From: CAVSRC01 sp963730325
Lineage (GTDB): Bacteria; Pseudomonadota; Alphaproteobacteria; Rhizobiales; Kaistiaceae
Length of the DNA stretch: 64,000 nt
Reading direction: 5' to 3'
Assembly (NCBI GenBank): GCA_963730325.1
Contig: CAVSRC010000004.1
Span: 124,001 to 188,000, forward strand
Under the pieces are notes generated by a model. It was not told where the DNA came from and did not search any database. It saw nothing but the letters and a program-made list of their open reading frames with translations. Shown here one piece after another: positions 18,405 through 28,170 of this stretch. Numbering within the stretch: the stretch's first letter is position 1; every line of letters begins with the position of its first letter. The position numbers were made by a program, and so were the translations under genes.

Positions 18405-19323
18405 TCATGCGGTTGCAAGCTCCCTGCGGATGGCTGCGGCCTGTCTTCGGGACGCGACCCAGCGCCCGATGCCGAATCAGGGCGATGACCGCGAGCACCG
18501 GCGCCAGCATCATCATTGCCGCGGCCATGCCGAGGCCGACATTCTGGCTGCTGGTGATCATCTGGATGACGTAGACCGCCGGCATGTTGGTCGCGATGCC
18601 GGGGCCGCCGCCGGTCATGGCGACCACCAGGTCATAGACGCGCACCACGCCGACGATCTGCAGCACGAAAGCGGTCGCCAGCGAACCACGGATCATCGGG
18701 AGCGCGATGAACAGATAGACGCGCCAGGTGGGAATGCCGTCGACCTTCGCCGCCTTCCAGATTTCCGCGTCGATGCCTCTGAGGCCGGCAAGCAGGATCG
18801 CCATCGTCACCCCAGAGCCCTGCCAGATGCCGGCCACCACCAGGCCGTAGATCGCCGTGTTCGGGTCGACCAGGGGCGAGAAATGGAAGCTCGTCCAGCC
18901 AAGATTGTGCAAGGTATTTTCGATTCCGAGATTCGGGTCCAGCATCCATTGCCAGATGAGGCCGGTGACGATCAGCGACATGGCAAAGGGATAGAGAAAG
19001 ATCGAACGGAAGAGGTCTTCCTGGCGGATGCGCTGGTCCATGAAGACCGCGAGCAGATAGCCGAACACCAGGGAGAAGGCGATCAGCAGCCCGCCGAAGA
19101 TCCAGATATTCTGGACCGCGACCTCCCAGCGGGAATCGTTCCACAGGCGTATGTATTGGCTGAAGCCGACAAGATTGTTGTTGGGGAAGAGCCTGGAGCT
19201 CGTGAACGACCAGTAGAACGTGTAGCCGATGCCAATGACGTAAACGCCGACCCCGACAACGATCATCGGCAAAGTGCCGATCACGGCGCTGATCTTCCAA
19301 TGTCGCTTGCGCGCTTCCGCCAT
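18405..19323 (-). CDS. Sugar ABC transporter permease (GtsB/MalF type), frameshift near the C-terminus
   Basis: A MalF-type permease with six helices and EAA loop (EIWKAAKVDGIPTWRVYLFIALPMIRG). The ATG at 19323 has AAGGGGA in front. As written, the frame runs past its expected end into the next gene. Removing one base at 18471-18474 gives a natural C-terminus (LIRIGRWVASRRQ and so on) and a TGA at 18405 that overlaps the ATG of the next permease; the product would be 305 residues. This is one of ten +1 shifts in the window. It belongs to the SBP-permease-permease-ATPase operon for glucose/mannose-type sugars. Confidence 0.83.
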
Positions 19324-19481
19324 TCCCCTTGACCCCACTCGAAGCCGGATCTTCTTGTCCGGTCAGCGTTTTTCCGGTGCGCCTGTCGGTTCTCCCCAAC
19401 CGACACGCAAAAGGATATCAGTTCACTATCGGCCCTGCAGCCGTTCAACCAGTCGCATTCCGATGCATCGAGGAGCAAGGA

Positions 19482-19508
19482 GACGCCGCTCGTCCGGCGA
19501 ACGGCGCC
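19482..19508 (-). terminator. Intercistronic hairpin between SBP and permease genes
   Basis: Arms GACGCCG (19482-19488) and CGGCGCC (19502-19508) with extra pairing inside the loop lie just 19 bp after the stop of the leftward SBP gene, without a T-run. Such hairpins after SBP genes (as in malE-malF) protect the SBP part of the mRNA and lower downstream expression. Confidence 0.45.
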
Positions 19509-19526
19509 TCCCATAATGATCGCCGA

Positions 19527-20789
19527 TTAGGTGGCGTGGCTCAGAATCTCGACCCACTGCTTCTGGGCGTCCTCAGCCGACATGCTGTCGTCCGACCAGA
19601 ACTGCGAGATCAGCGCATTCAGCTCGTTGTTGGTGTCTTCGGTGGTGAACCGCTGCACCGAGGTCGCGATCTTGGCCGGATCCTCGACCGCCTTCAACGC
19701 CTTCTGCATGCACGGGTCGGCCGTCGCCATGTCGACGTCGCCACGCACAGGCATGGAGCCCTTGGCGTTGTTGAACGCCACCTGGACCGCCGGGCTGATG
19801 AGCAGCTTGGCAAGGCGCTTCTGCGCCGCTTCCACGGCCGGGTCGCTCTGCTTCGGGAACACGATCACGTCGCCGTCGGTGGTGACGATCGGCTTGGCCT
19901 CGTTGAGGCCGATCATGCAGCCGTAGTCCTTGACGCCGGTCATGCCGGCGGCCGAGAACTCACCACGCGCCCAGTCGCCCATGATCTGCAGACCGGCCTT
20001 GCCGGTGATCACCATGTTGGTGGTGTCGTTCCAGTTGCGGTTGGCGTAGCCCGCGTCGGTGTACTGCTTGAGCGCCTTGAAGTTGGTCAGCGCCTTCAGC
20101 ATATCGGCACCGCCGGCGATCTTGAGGTCCTTGTCGCGATACATCTGGTCGCGGCCCTCAATACCGAGAGCGGCGAGCAGGATTTGGTCGAAAGCCCCCT
20201 TGATCTGCCAGCCATTGCCGTCGCCGCCGACTGCCAGCGGAATGAAGCCGGCTGCCTGGAGCTTAGGTGCATCGGCCACGAACTCGTCGAAGTTTTCCGG
20301 GTTCGGCAGACCGGCCTTTTTGAACGGCTCGTAGGAGTACCAAGCCCAGTCCCACGAATGGATGTTTACCGGCACGCAATACCAGTGGCCGTCCTGCAGG
20401 CAGGCGTCCTGGATCTTCTTCGGGCGGATGATCTTGGCCCAATTGCCTTCCTCGGCGATGTCGTCGAGCTTGAGCAGCAGATCGTTCTTGATCAGCTCTT
20501 CGTACTCGCGACCGGGGTTGAACTGCGCGGCACCGGGCGGGTCGCCGCCAAGGACGCGCTGCATGATCGTCGAGCGCGCCGTTTCGCCGAGCGCGATGGC
20601 GCTGTCGACCCAGTGGTCGCCCTGACCGTCATTGTCGAAGGCCTTGGCGAACTCGGCGACCGCGCGCGATTCGCCCTTCGACGTCCACCAGTGGATGACT
20701 TCCAGATCGGTGGCTGAAGCGATCGACGGTGCCGCCAGAGCGACGGCGACGATGCTCGCCCCCAACAATTTCTTCGTGAACTGCGACAT
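19527..20789 (-). CDS. Sugar ABC transporter substrate-binding protein (GtsA type)
   Basis: A 420-residue family 1 sugar-binding protein with a signal peptide ending near ASA (24-26) and a mature start TDLEVIHWWTSKGES, the pattern of glucose/mannose-binding GtsA proteins. Cys136-type and other paired cysteines (ACLQDGHWYC) are compatible with a periplasmic disulphide. The ATG at 20789 has a strong GGGAGGA; an in-frame ATG 36 bases upstream was rejected. It is the first gene of the leftward transporter operon and faces the LacI-type regulator. A hairpin with T-run (20912-20938) lies in its leader and a palindromic operator at 21012-21025. Confidence 0.9.
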   Translation of the reverse strand: MSQFTKKLLGASIVAVALAAPSIASATDLEVIHWWTSKGESRAVAEFAKAFDNDGQGDHWVDSAIALGETARSTIMQRVLGGDPPGAAQFNPGREYEELIKNDLLLKLDDIAEEGNWAKIIRPKKIQDACLQDGHWYCVPVNIHSWDWAWYSYEPFKKAGLPNPENFDEFVADAPKLQAAGFIPLAVGGDGNGWQIKGAFDQILLAALGIEGRDQMYRDKDLKIAGGADMLKALTNFKALKQYTDAGYANRNWNDTTNMVITGKAGLQIMGDWARGEFSAAGMTGVKDYGCMIGLNEAKPIVTTDGDVIVFPKQSDPAVEAAQKRLAKLLISPAVQVAFNNAKGSMPVRGDVDMATADPCMQKALKAVEDPAKIATSVQRFTTEDTNNELNALISQFWSDDSMSAEDAQKQWVEILSHAT

Positions 20790-20911
20790 ATGTTCCTCCC
20801 GTTTTCGCGCGCCGGAAGCGCGCACTCCAATGAATACGACGGTCGGCCCAATGGGCCGGCCAACCCTGTATCAATCGGGGAATAGCGTGACCTGCGCCGG
20901 TCCCCTCCCTC

Positions 20912-20938
20912 AAAAAACGCCGTGCGCGGCGTTTTTTT
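20912..20938. terminator. Symmetrical terminator-like hairpin in the gtsA leader
   Basis: AAAAAACGCCG, loop TGCG, CGGCGTTTTTTT: an 11-bp perfect stem flanked by A- and T-runs, so it can act in both directions. It lies between the LacI-type operator and the SBP gene, 123 bp before that gene. If the promoter is at the operator, transcripts must pass it, which suggests attenuation; otherwise it only insulates. The rest of 20790-21098 holds no gene. Confidence 0.7.
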
Positions 20939-21011
20939 GTTGCCGCGCCGTTGACCTGCGACGCGTTGCGACTACACGTGCCGGCGACTGGTCCTATTCG
21001 CCTTGGCGACG

Positions 21012-21025
21012 TGTAATCGATTACA
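21012..21025. promoter_or_regulatory. LacI-family operator
   Basis: Perfect 14-bp palindrome TGTAATCGATTACA with the central CG usual for LacI-family sites. It sits between the divergent SBP and lacI-type genes, 74 bp before the regulator start, in an AT-rich patch that also could hold -10 elements (TTACATTATAGTA follows). The adjacent regulator is the likely ligand-controlled binder. Confidence 0.75.
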
Positions 21026-21098
21026 TTATAGTACATGGAAAGCGCGGCGCGTTTGTCAATGACATTCAGCGCGCAATGGCGCGGGAGGAGAATGCTGG

Positions 21099-22236
21099 AT
21101 GGACAAGCGACGCGGCGACGAGGCGCCGCCGGCCAATGATCGGGCGACGGTCCGTGACCATCACGGACGTTGCCCGCCGTGCCGGCGTATCGACGGCAAC
21201 CGTCAGCCGCGCACTGGCGATGCCCGATCGCGTCGCCGAGAAGACGCAGGCGGCGGTCTTTGCCGCGATTCGCGAGACCGGCTACATCCCCAACGCAATG
21301 GCGCGCAGCCTGCGCGCGCGCTCGACCAAGCTGGTGCTGGCGCTCCTGAACGGCATCGGCGATTCGTTCTTCACGGCCATCCTCAATGCCGTCGAGGAGG
21401 CGCTGTTCGAGGCCGGCTACGGCATGGTGATGGGCGATACGCGCGGCGATACCGCGCGCGAAAGCCACTACGACCGGCTGGTGCGGTCCGGCCAGGTCGA
21501 CGGCGTGCTGCTCTTTTCCGGCCGCCTGCCCGACGCCCGCTTCATCGATCTCGACACCAGCGTGCCGCTGACCCTGGTGTGCAACGACATTCCCGCGCTG
21601 TCCGTGCCCTTCGTCGAGAGCGCCAATCGCGATGCCGCCCGCACGCTGACCGAATATCTGATCGGCGTCGGCCACCGGCGCATCGCCCACATCACCGGGT
21701 CCGATGCGCGGCTCCGAGGCGGAGGACCGCATGGCCGGCTACCGCGATGCGCTGGAGGCGGCCGGCATCGCCTTCGACCGCGACTCTCGTCTGGCAAGGC
21801 AGCTACGAGGCCGAGACCGGTGCGGAGGCGGCGGTGAAGCATTTTCTGCCCATGGCCGATCGGCCGACCGCCGTGTTCGCCGCCAATGACGAGACTGCCA
21901 TCGGCTTCATCAAGGCGGTGCGCGACGCCGGCCTGTCGGTGCCGCGAGGACGTCTCGGTCGCCGGCTTCGACGACATCGGCTACGCGGCGCTGTTCGATC
22001 CCGGCCTGACCACCATGCGCCAGCCGCGCGCCGAACTCGGACGGGTTGCGGCCGAGATCCTCGTTCGCCGCATGACCGGCAACACCGGTGCGCCGCTGCC
22101 GCGGATCACCCGCCTGCCATGCACTCTGGTCGTACGCGAAAGCGTCGCAGCGCGTGACACGACGGCAAACGGCGGCCACCGTCGCCGCGACGTGCCGGTG
22201 CCGCAGTCAACGATAGGCAACGCGCCGCGCGCATAG
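21099..22236 (+). pseudogene. LacI-family transcriptional regulator, three or four frameshifts (probable sequence errors)
   Basis: A LacI/GalR regulator: N-terminal HTH (VTITDVARRAGVSTATVSRAL), hinge (ARSLRARSTKLVLALL), and periplasmic-binding-like effector domain ending TRLPCTLVVRESV. The reading frame jumps near 21697-21699, 21780-21783 and 21942-21945, each repaired by removing one base. A fourth removal near 21152 would join the HTH to an ATG at 21099 that has GGGAGGAG about 10 bases upstream and reads MDKRRGDE, like the other LacI protein of the window (MDKRSRSG); otherwise the start is the ATG at 21136. All four segments are well conserved. It is divergent from the gts-like operon and probably represses it through the palindrome at 21012. 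Confidence 0.8.
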
Positions 22237-22385
22237 TGCGATCACGATCGGCAGCCGCAAACCGCCGGATTCCGTGATATCGAGGGGTCCGCCTCTTTGC
22301 GGCCTGGCACGTCTCGTGCTGGAGTGGGCGCCGCCGGGGCTACTCCCACGCCGGGAAGGTGCCGGGCGCCACAGAAACGAGCCGC

Positions 22386-25300
22386 ATGTCGATCAAAGCC
22401 GCCGTCTATCACCTGACCCACTACAGATACGACCGCCCGGTCTCGCTCGGGCCGCAGACGATTCGCCTGCAACCGGCGCCGCATTCGCGCACGCGCGTGC
22501 TCTCCCATTCGCTCAAGGTGAGCCCCGCCGGCCATTTCGTGAACCTGCAGCAGGACCCCTACGGCAACCATCTCGCCCGCTTCGTCTTCCCCGAGCCGGT
22601 GAGAGAACTGAAGATCGAGGTCGATCTCGTCGCCGACATGACGGTCTACAACCCGTTCGACTTCTTCGTCGAGCCGGAGGCGGAGCAGTGGCCCTTCGAC
22701 TACCCCGAAGTCATTCGCGACGATCTCACGATCTACCTGAAGCCGGAGCCGGCCGGCCCGGCGCTGACCGGCTTCCTCGCCACGATCGAGCGGACGCAGA
22801 CCAGCACCGTCGATTTCATCGTCGCCCTCAATGCCCGCCTGCAGCGCGAGATCGGCTACATCATTCGCATGGAGCCCGGTGTTCAGGCGCCGGACGAGAC
22901 GCTTCTGGCGGCCAAGGGCTCGTGCCGCGACACCGGCTGGCTGCTCGTCCAGATCTTCCGCCATCTGGGCCTGGCCGCGCGTTTCGTCTCCGGCTACCTG
23001 GTCCAGCTCAAGCCCGATCTTGTTTCGCTCGACGGGCCGCCCGGCACCGATCACGACTTCACCGACCTGCATGCCTGGTGCGAGGTCTATCTGCCCGGCG
23101 CCGGGTGGATCGGCCTCGATCCGACCTCCGGGCTCTTGACCGGCGAAAGCCACATCCCGCTTGCCGCGACACCGCATTACCGCAACGCCGCCCCGATTTC
23201 CGGCATGGCGAGCTTCGCCAATGTCGATTTCGACTTCGACATGCGTGTTACCCGCGTCGCCGAGCATCCGCGCATCACCAAGCCGTTTTCGGACGAATCC
23301 TGGGCGGCGCTCGACCGGCTCGGCGATGAGGTGGACAAGGTCCTGAAGGATGAGGACGTTCGCCTCACCATGGGCGGCGAGCCCACCTTCGTCTCCATCG
23401 ACGATTACGAAGCGGCCGAATGGAACACCGCCGCCGTCGGCCCCACCAAGCGCGCCAGGGCCGATGCGCTGATCCGCCGGTTTCAGGCGCGCTTCGCGCC
23501 CGGCGGGCTGCTCCATTACGGGCAGGGCAAATGGTATCCCGGCGAGACGCTGCCGCGCTGGACCTTCTCGCTCTTCTGGCGCAAGGACGGCAAGCCGCTG
23601 TGGTCAACGCCCGAGCTTCTGTCGCCCGAGACGACCGACAGCCCCGCTGCAGCCGCCGACGCCGAAAAGCTGATGACGGCGATCGCCGCCTCGCTCGAGG
23701 TCGAGGCCGATTCCATCGCCGCCGTTTATGAAGACCCGGCCCAATGGCTGTTGAAGGAAGGCAAGCTTCCCGACAACGTCGATCCCGAGAACTCCAAGCT
23801 CGAGGACCCGGAAGAGCGGGCGCGCATGGCGCGCGTCTTCGAGCGCGGCCTGACCAGCCCGACAGGCTACGTCCTGCCGGTCCAGCGCTGGCAGTCGCAG
23901 GCGAGCGGACCGCGCTGGCGCAGCGAAAAGTGGCACACGCGCCGCGGCAAGCTGTTCCTGGTGCCGGGCGATTCGCCGGTAGGCTTCCGCCTGCCGCTGG
24001 GCTCGCTCCCCCATGTGCCGCCGTCCGCCATCCCGCAGATCATCCCGCTCGACCCGAGCGCGCCGCGCGGCGCGTTGCCGGATCCCGGCCAACCGGCGTT
24101 CCATGAGAGCGTCGCCGAGCAGATGGAGGATTCCTTCGACGAGCGCGAGCAGGCCGCCGCCTCGCTCAGCGGCGACGACACCCAGCGCCAGGACCGTGTC
24201 GAGCAGGAACTCGACTCGATCGACGGCACCGTGCGCACGGCGCTCGCCGTGGAAGTGCGCGAGGGCAGGCTCTGCGTCTTCATGCCGCCGGTCGAGACGG
24301 TCGAGGACTATCTCGACCTGGTTGGCGCGGTCGAGGAATCCGCCCGCCGCGTCGGCATCCCCGTGCAGGTCGAGGGCTACCCGCCGCCGAGCGACCCGCG
24401 TCTCAACGTCATCCGCGTCACGCCCGACCCCGGCGTCATCGAGGTCAACATCCATCCCGCCACCAACTGGCGCGAGTCGGTCGAGATCACCACCGCGGTC
24501 TATGAGGAGGCGCGGCAATCGCGCCTCGGCGCCGACAAGTTCATGATCGACGGACGCCATTGCGGCACCGGCGGCGGCAACCATGTGGTGGTCGGCGGCG
24601 ACAGGCCGGCCGACAGTCCTTTCCTGCGCCGGCCGGATCTCTTGAAGAGCCTCGTGCTCTATTGGCAGCGCCATCCGTCGCTGTCCTACCTGTTCTCCGG
24701 CCTGTTCATCGGGCCGACGAGCCAGGCGCCGCGTGTCGACGAGGCGCGCCACGATTCCCTCTACGAGCTGGAGATCGCGCTGGCGCAGGTGCCGCTGCCG
24801 GGAGAGGGCCGGCCGCCGCGGCCCTGGCTGGTCGACCGCCTGTTCCGCAACCTGCTGGTCGACGTCACCGGCAACACCCACCGCTCCGAGATCTGCATCG
24901 ACAAGCTCTATTCGCCCGACACCAGCTCCGGCCGGCTGGGTCTGGTCGAGTTCCGCGGTTTCGAGATGCCGCCGAGCCCGCGCATGAGCCTGGCGCAGCA
25001 GCTCCTCATCCGTGCCATCATCGCGCGTTTGTGGAAGGCGCCGCTCGCCGGCGGCTTCGTGCGCTGGGGCACCGCGCTCCACGACCGTTTCATGCTGCCC
25101 TGGTATGTCTGGCAGGACTTCCTCGACGTTCTGGAAGACTTGAAGATGGCCGGCTTCGCCATGCGGCCGGAATGGTTCGAGGCGCAGAAGGAGTTTCGTT
25201 TCCCCTTCTGCGGCGAGGTGGATTATGGCGGCGTCAACCTGGAGCTGAGAGTCGCGCTGGAACCCTGGCACGTCATGGGCGAGCAGGGCGCCGCCGGCGG

Positions 25301-25748
25301 CACGGTCCGCTATGTCGATTCCTCGGTGGAGCGCCTGCAGGTGAAGACCGAGGGGCTGGAGCCGGAACGTCACCGCATCGTCGTGAACGGGCGCACCGTG
25401 CCGATGACGCGCACCGCGCGGGCCGGCACGGCGGTCGCCGGCGTGCGCTACAAGGCGTGGCAGCCGCGCTCCGGCCTGCATCCGATGATCGCCGTCGATG
25501 CGCCGCTCACTTTCGATATCTACGATAGCTGGACGGGCCGCGCTGTCGGCGGCTGCGTCTATCACGTCGCCCATCCTGGCGGTCGCAACTACGAGACCTT
25601 CCCCGTCAACGCCAACGAGGCGGAGGCGCGCCGGCTGGCGCGTCTGGAGCCGCGCGGCCACACGCCGGGCGACTATCAGGCGCCGCCGGAAGAGCGCAGC
25701 ATGGCCTTTCCCCTGACCCTCGACCTCAGGCGTCCGGCCGGGATCTGA
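22386..25748 (+). CDS. Transglutaminase-like protein with C-terminal DUF2126 domain
   Basis: A 1120-residue cytoplasmic protein. Residues 1-90 form the bacterial transglutaminase N-terminal beta domain; residues about 140-260 hold the papain-fold core with triad Cys180 (GSCRDT), His229 (DLHAWCEV) and Asp245 (GLDPTSG). The remaining two thirds is DUF2126, with conserved GGEPTF (near 335), a GRHCGTGGGNH segment (near 725) and ENYETFPVNA-like ending (RNYETFPVNANEAEARR). This fusion occurs in gene sets with circularly permuted ATP-grasp and alpha-E proteins, predicted to make or break peptide-like amide bonds. No product is known. The next gene begins 5 bp after the stop. Confidence 0.88.
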   Translation: MSIKAAVYHLTHYRYDRPVSLGPQTIRLQPAPHSRTRVLSHSLKVSPAGHFVNLQQDPYGNHLARFVFPEPVRELKIEVDLVADMTVYNPFDFFVEPEAEQWPFDYPEVIRDDLTIYLKPEPAGPALTGFLATIERTQTSTVDFIVALNARLQREIGYIIRMEPGVQAPDETLLAAKGSCRDTGWLLVQIFRHLGLAARFVSGYLVQLKPDLVSLDGPPGTDHDFTDLHAWCEVYLPGAGWIGLDPTSGLLTGESHIPLAATPHYRNAAPISGMASFANVDFDFDMRVTRVAEHPRITKPFSDESWAALDRLGDEVDKVLKDEDVRLTMGGEPTFVSIDDYEAAEWNTAAVGPTKRARADALIRRFQARFAPGGLLHYGQGKWYPGETLPRWTFSLFWRKDGKPLWSTPELLSPETTDSPAAAADAEKLMTAIAASLEVEADSIAAVYEDPAQWLLKEGKLPDNVDPENSKLEDPEERARMARVFERGLTSPTGYVLPVQRWQSQASGPRWRSEKWHTRRGKLFLVPGDSPVGFRLPLGSLPHVPPSAIPQIIPLDPSAPRGALPDPGQPAFHESVAEQMEDSFDEREQAAASLSGDDTQRQDRVEQELDSIDGTVRTALAVEVREGRLCVFMPPVETVEDYLDLVGAVEESARRVGIPVQVEGYPPPSDPRLNVIRVTPDPGVIEVNIHPATNWRESVEITTAVYEEARQSRLGADKFMIDGRHCGTGGGNHVVVGGDRPADSPFLRRPDLLKSLVLYWQRHPSLSYLFSGLFIGPTSQAPRVDEARHDSLYELEIALAQVPLPGEGRPPRPWLVDRLFRNLLVDVTGNTHRSEICIDKLYSPDTSSGRLGLVEFRGFEMPPSPRMSLAQQLLIRAIIARLWKAPLAGGFVRWGTALHDRFMLPWYVWQDFLDVLEDLKMAGFAMRPEWFEAQKEFRFPFCGEVDYGGVNLELRVALEPWHVMGEQGAAGGTVRYVDSSVERLQVKTEGLEPERHRIVVNGRTVPMTRTARAGTAVAGVRYKAWQPRSGLHPMIAVDAPLTFDIYDSWTGRAVGGCVYHVAHPGGRNYETFPVNANEAEARRLARLEPRGHTPGDYQAPPEERSMAFPLTLDLRRPAGI

Positions 25749-25752
25749 GCGC

Positions 25753-28168
25753 ATGAAGCCCGAAGCCAAACGTGCGGCGAACGCGGCGCCCCGCTCCGGC
25801 GGCCTCGCCGCCGGCTATTCGGCGCATCCCGGCACCATCGACGAAATGGTGGACGCTGCCGGCGCCATCCGCCCGCCATGGCAGCCGCTGATCGACCGTC
25901 TCGACAGGTTCGACCGGGCCGAGGTCGATGCGCGCTTCGCCCGCGCCGATCATTATCTGCACGATGCCGGCGTCTACTACCGCGTCTACGGCACCGGCGG
26001 CTCCAACGAGCGCGCCTGGCCACTGGCCCATGTGCCGCTCATCATCGCGGAGGCCGAATGGCAGGGAATCGCCGCCGGCCTCATGCAGCGCGCCGAGCTT
26101 CTCGAGCGCGTGCTGGCCGACGTCTATGGCGACAACCGGCTGGTCGCCGATGGGTTGATCCCGCCCGAGCTCATCGCCGCCAGCCCGGAATATCTGCGGC
26201 CGATGGTCGGTATCACGCCGCCGAGGGGCGGCTTCCTGCACTTCCTTGCCTTCGATCTCGGCCGCGGCCCCGACGGCCGCTGGTGGGTGCTGGGCGATCG
26301 CACCCAGGCGCCGTCAGGCGCCGGCTTCGCTCTGGAGAACCGTGTCGCCACCTCGCGCGCGCTCTCCGAAATCCAGAGCGCCATGAACGTTCACCGGCTC
26401 GCCGGCTTTTTCCGCGATCTCCGCGACGCTCTGTTCGAGCTTGCCGACGATCCGGAAGGCGTCGCGGTGCTCACCCCCGGCCAGCACACCGAGACCTATT
26501 TCGAGCACGCCTATATCGCCCGCTATCTCGGCCTGCTGCTGCTCGAGGGCGAGGACCTCACGGTCACCGGCGGCAAGGTCATGGTGCGCACCGTCGATGG
26601 TCCGCGGCCGCTCAGCGTGCTGTGGCGACGTCTCGACGCGGCCTTCATGGACCCGCTCGAACTGAAGCACGATTCGCGCATCGGCACGCCGGGCCTCGTC
26701 GACGCCGTGCGCCGCGGCGGCGCCACCATCGTCAACGCCATCGGTTCCGGGATACTGGAGATGCGGGCGCTGCTCGCCTTCCTGCCCGGCATCAGCCGCC
26801 ACCTGAATGGCGAGGACCTTGCGCTTCCCCACATCGCCACATGGTGGTGCGGGCAGGGGGCCGAACGCGCCCATGTCACGGCCAATCTCGATCGCATGAT
26901 GATCGGCCCGGCGCTGGCGACCTTGCCGCCGGTGAACGATAGCGAGGCGACGGTCCTCGGTGCGACGCTGAGCGACGGCCGAGCGGTCGGTTCTCATCGA
27001 CCGGCTCGCTGCAACCGGCCGCGACTTCGTCGCGCAGGAGTCGGTCACACTCTCGACCATGCCCCACTACACGGAGGGCAGGCTCGAGCCCCGCCCGGTG
27101 ACGCTGCGCGCCTTCGCCATGCGCACGCCCTCCGGCTGGACGGTGATGCCCGGCGGCTTTGCCCGCATCGGCGCCTCGCCCGACACGGCGGCGATCGCCA
27201 TGCGCCAGGGCGGCCGCGCCGCCGATGTGTGGGTGCTGGGCGATGCGCCGGTGGAGCGCATCACGCTGCTGCCGGCCCGCGAGGGCAGGGCGGTCGACGC
27301 CAAGCTCACCACCATCCTGCCCAGCCGCGCCGCCGACAATCTCTTCTGGCTCGGCCGCTATATCGAGCGCGCCGAAGGTACGGTGCGGGTTCTGCGCGCC
27401 TATCACGGCCGCGTCGCCGAGCCGTCCTCAGCGGCGGCCGGATCGCTGCTGGCGATGATCGACGCCAGCCTCGACGAGGTCGACATCGACGTGCGTCAGC
27501 CGATTCCCGATGCGCTCATCGCCAGCATCGACGCCGCTGCCGCCAGCGCCGGCCGCATCCGCGACCGCTTCTCGCCCGACGGCTGGCTGGCGCTGATGGA
27601 CCTGTCCAAGACCGTCCATCGCTTCCGCACCCGCGTTGCCGCGGGCGACGACGCCTCGCGGGCGATGACCGTGCTCCTGCGCAAGCTGGCGGGCTTCGCC
27701 GGCCTGGTCCACGAGAACATGTACCACGCCGTCGGTTGGCGCTTTCTCGAGATCGGCCGCCGGCTCGAGCGCGCCATCGAGATGTGCCGCCTGATGGCGC
27801 TGCTTGCCACCCCCGACGCTGCGGCCGAGCTTCTCGACCTGCTCGTCGAGGTCGGCGACAGCGTGATGACCCACCGCCGTCGCTACAAGCTCAATCCCGG
27901 CCGCCTCGCGGCGATCGAGCTTCTCGCCCTCGACGAATTCAACCCGCGCTCGGTGCGCTACCAGCTTGCCGAGGTGAAAACCCAGGTCGCGCTGCTGACC
28001 GGCGGCGAGACCGCCAATCCCATCCACCCGATCATGCGCGAGACCCTGCGCCTCTATACCGAGCTTCAGCTGAGCGAGCCCAGGGACTTCTCGCCCGGCC
28101 GCCTCGCCACGCTGGCCGGCTCGCTCGCGGCGCTCTCCGACATGATCGACGCGACCTATTTCCGCTGA
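25753..28168 (+). pseudogene. Circularly permuted ATP-grasp / alpha-E domain fusion, one frameshift (probable sequence error)
   Basis: A predicted amidoligase. Residues 1 to about 480 are a circularly permuted type 2 ATP-grasp domain (DUF404/407; PRGGFLHFLAFDLG, GKVMVRTVDGPRPLSVLWRRLD, then PHIATWWCGQ). Residues about 500-800 form the helical alpha-E domain (NLFWLGRYIERAEGTVRVLRA). The frame breaks at 26977-26978; removing one G gives LSDAERSVLIDRL and joins both halves into 804 residues. As written, the first frame continues by chance into the downstream gene and produces a false 1102-residue reading. The fusion of the two domains in one chain is common in Proteobacteria. It lies between two transglutaminase genes. 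Confidence 0.85.
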
Positions 28169-28170
28169 GC

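Noticed and set aside
18058..19338. A 426-residue permease with long Arg/His-rich C-terminus
   Set aside because: The tail is an out-of-frame reading of the next permease. A one-base shift near 18472 restores a normal end that overlaps the next start.
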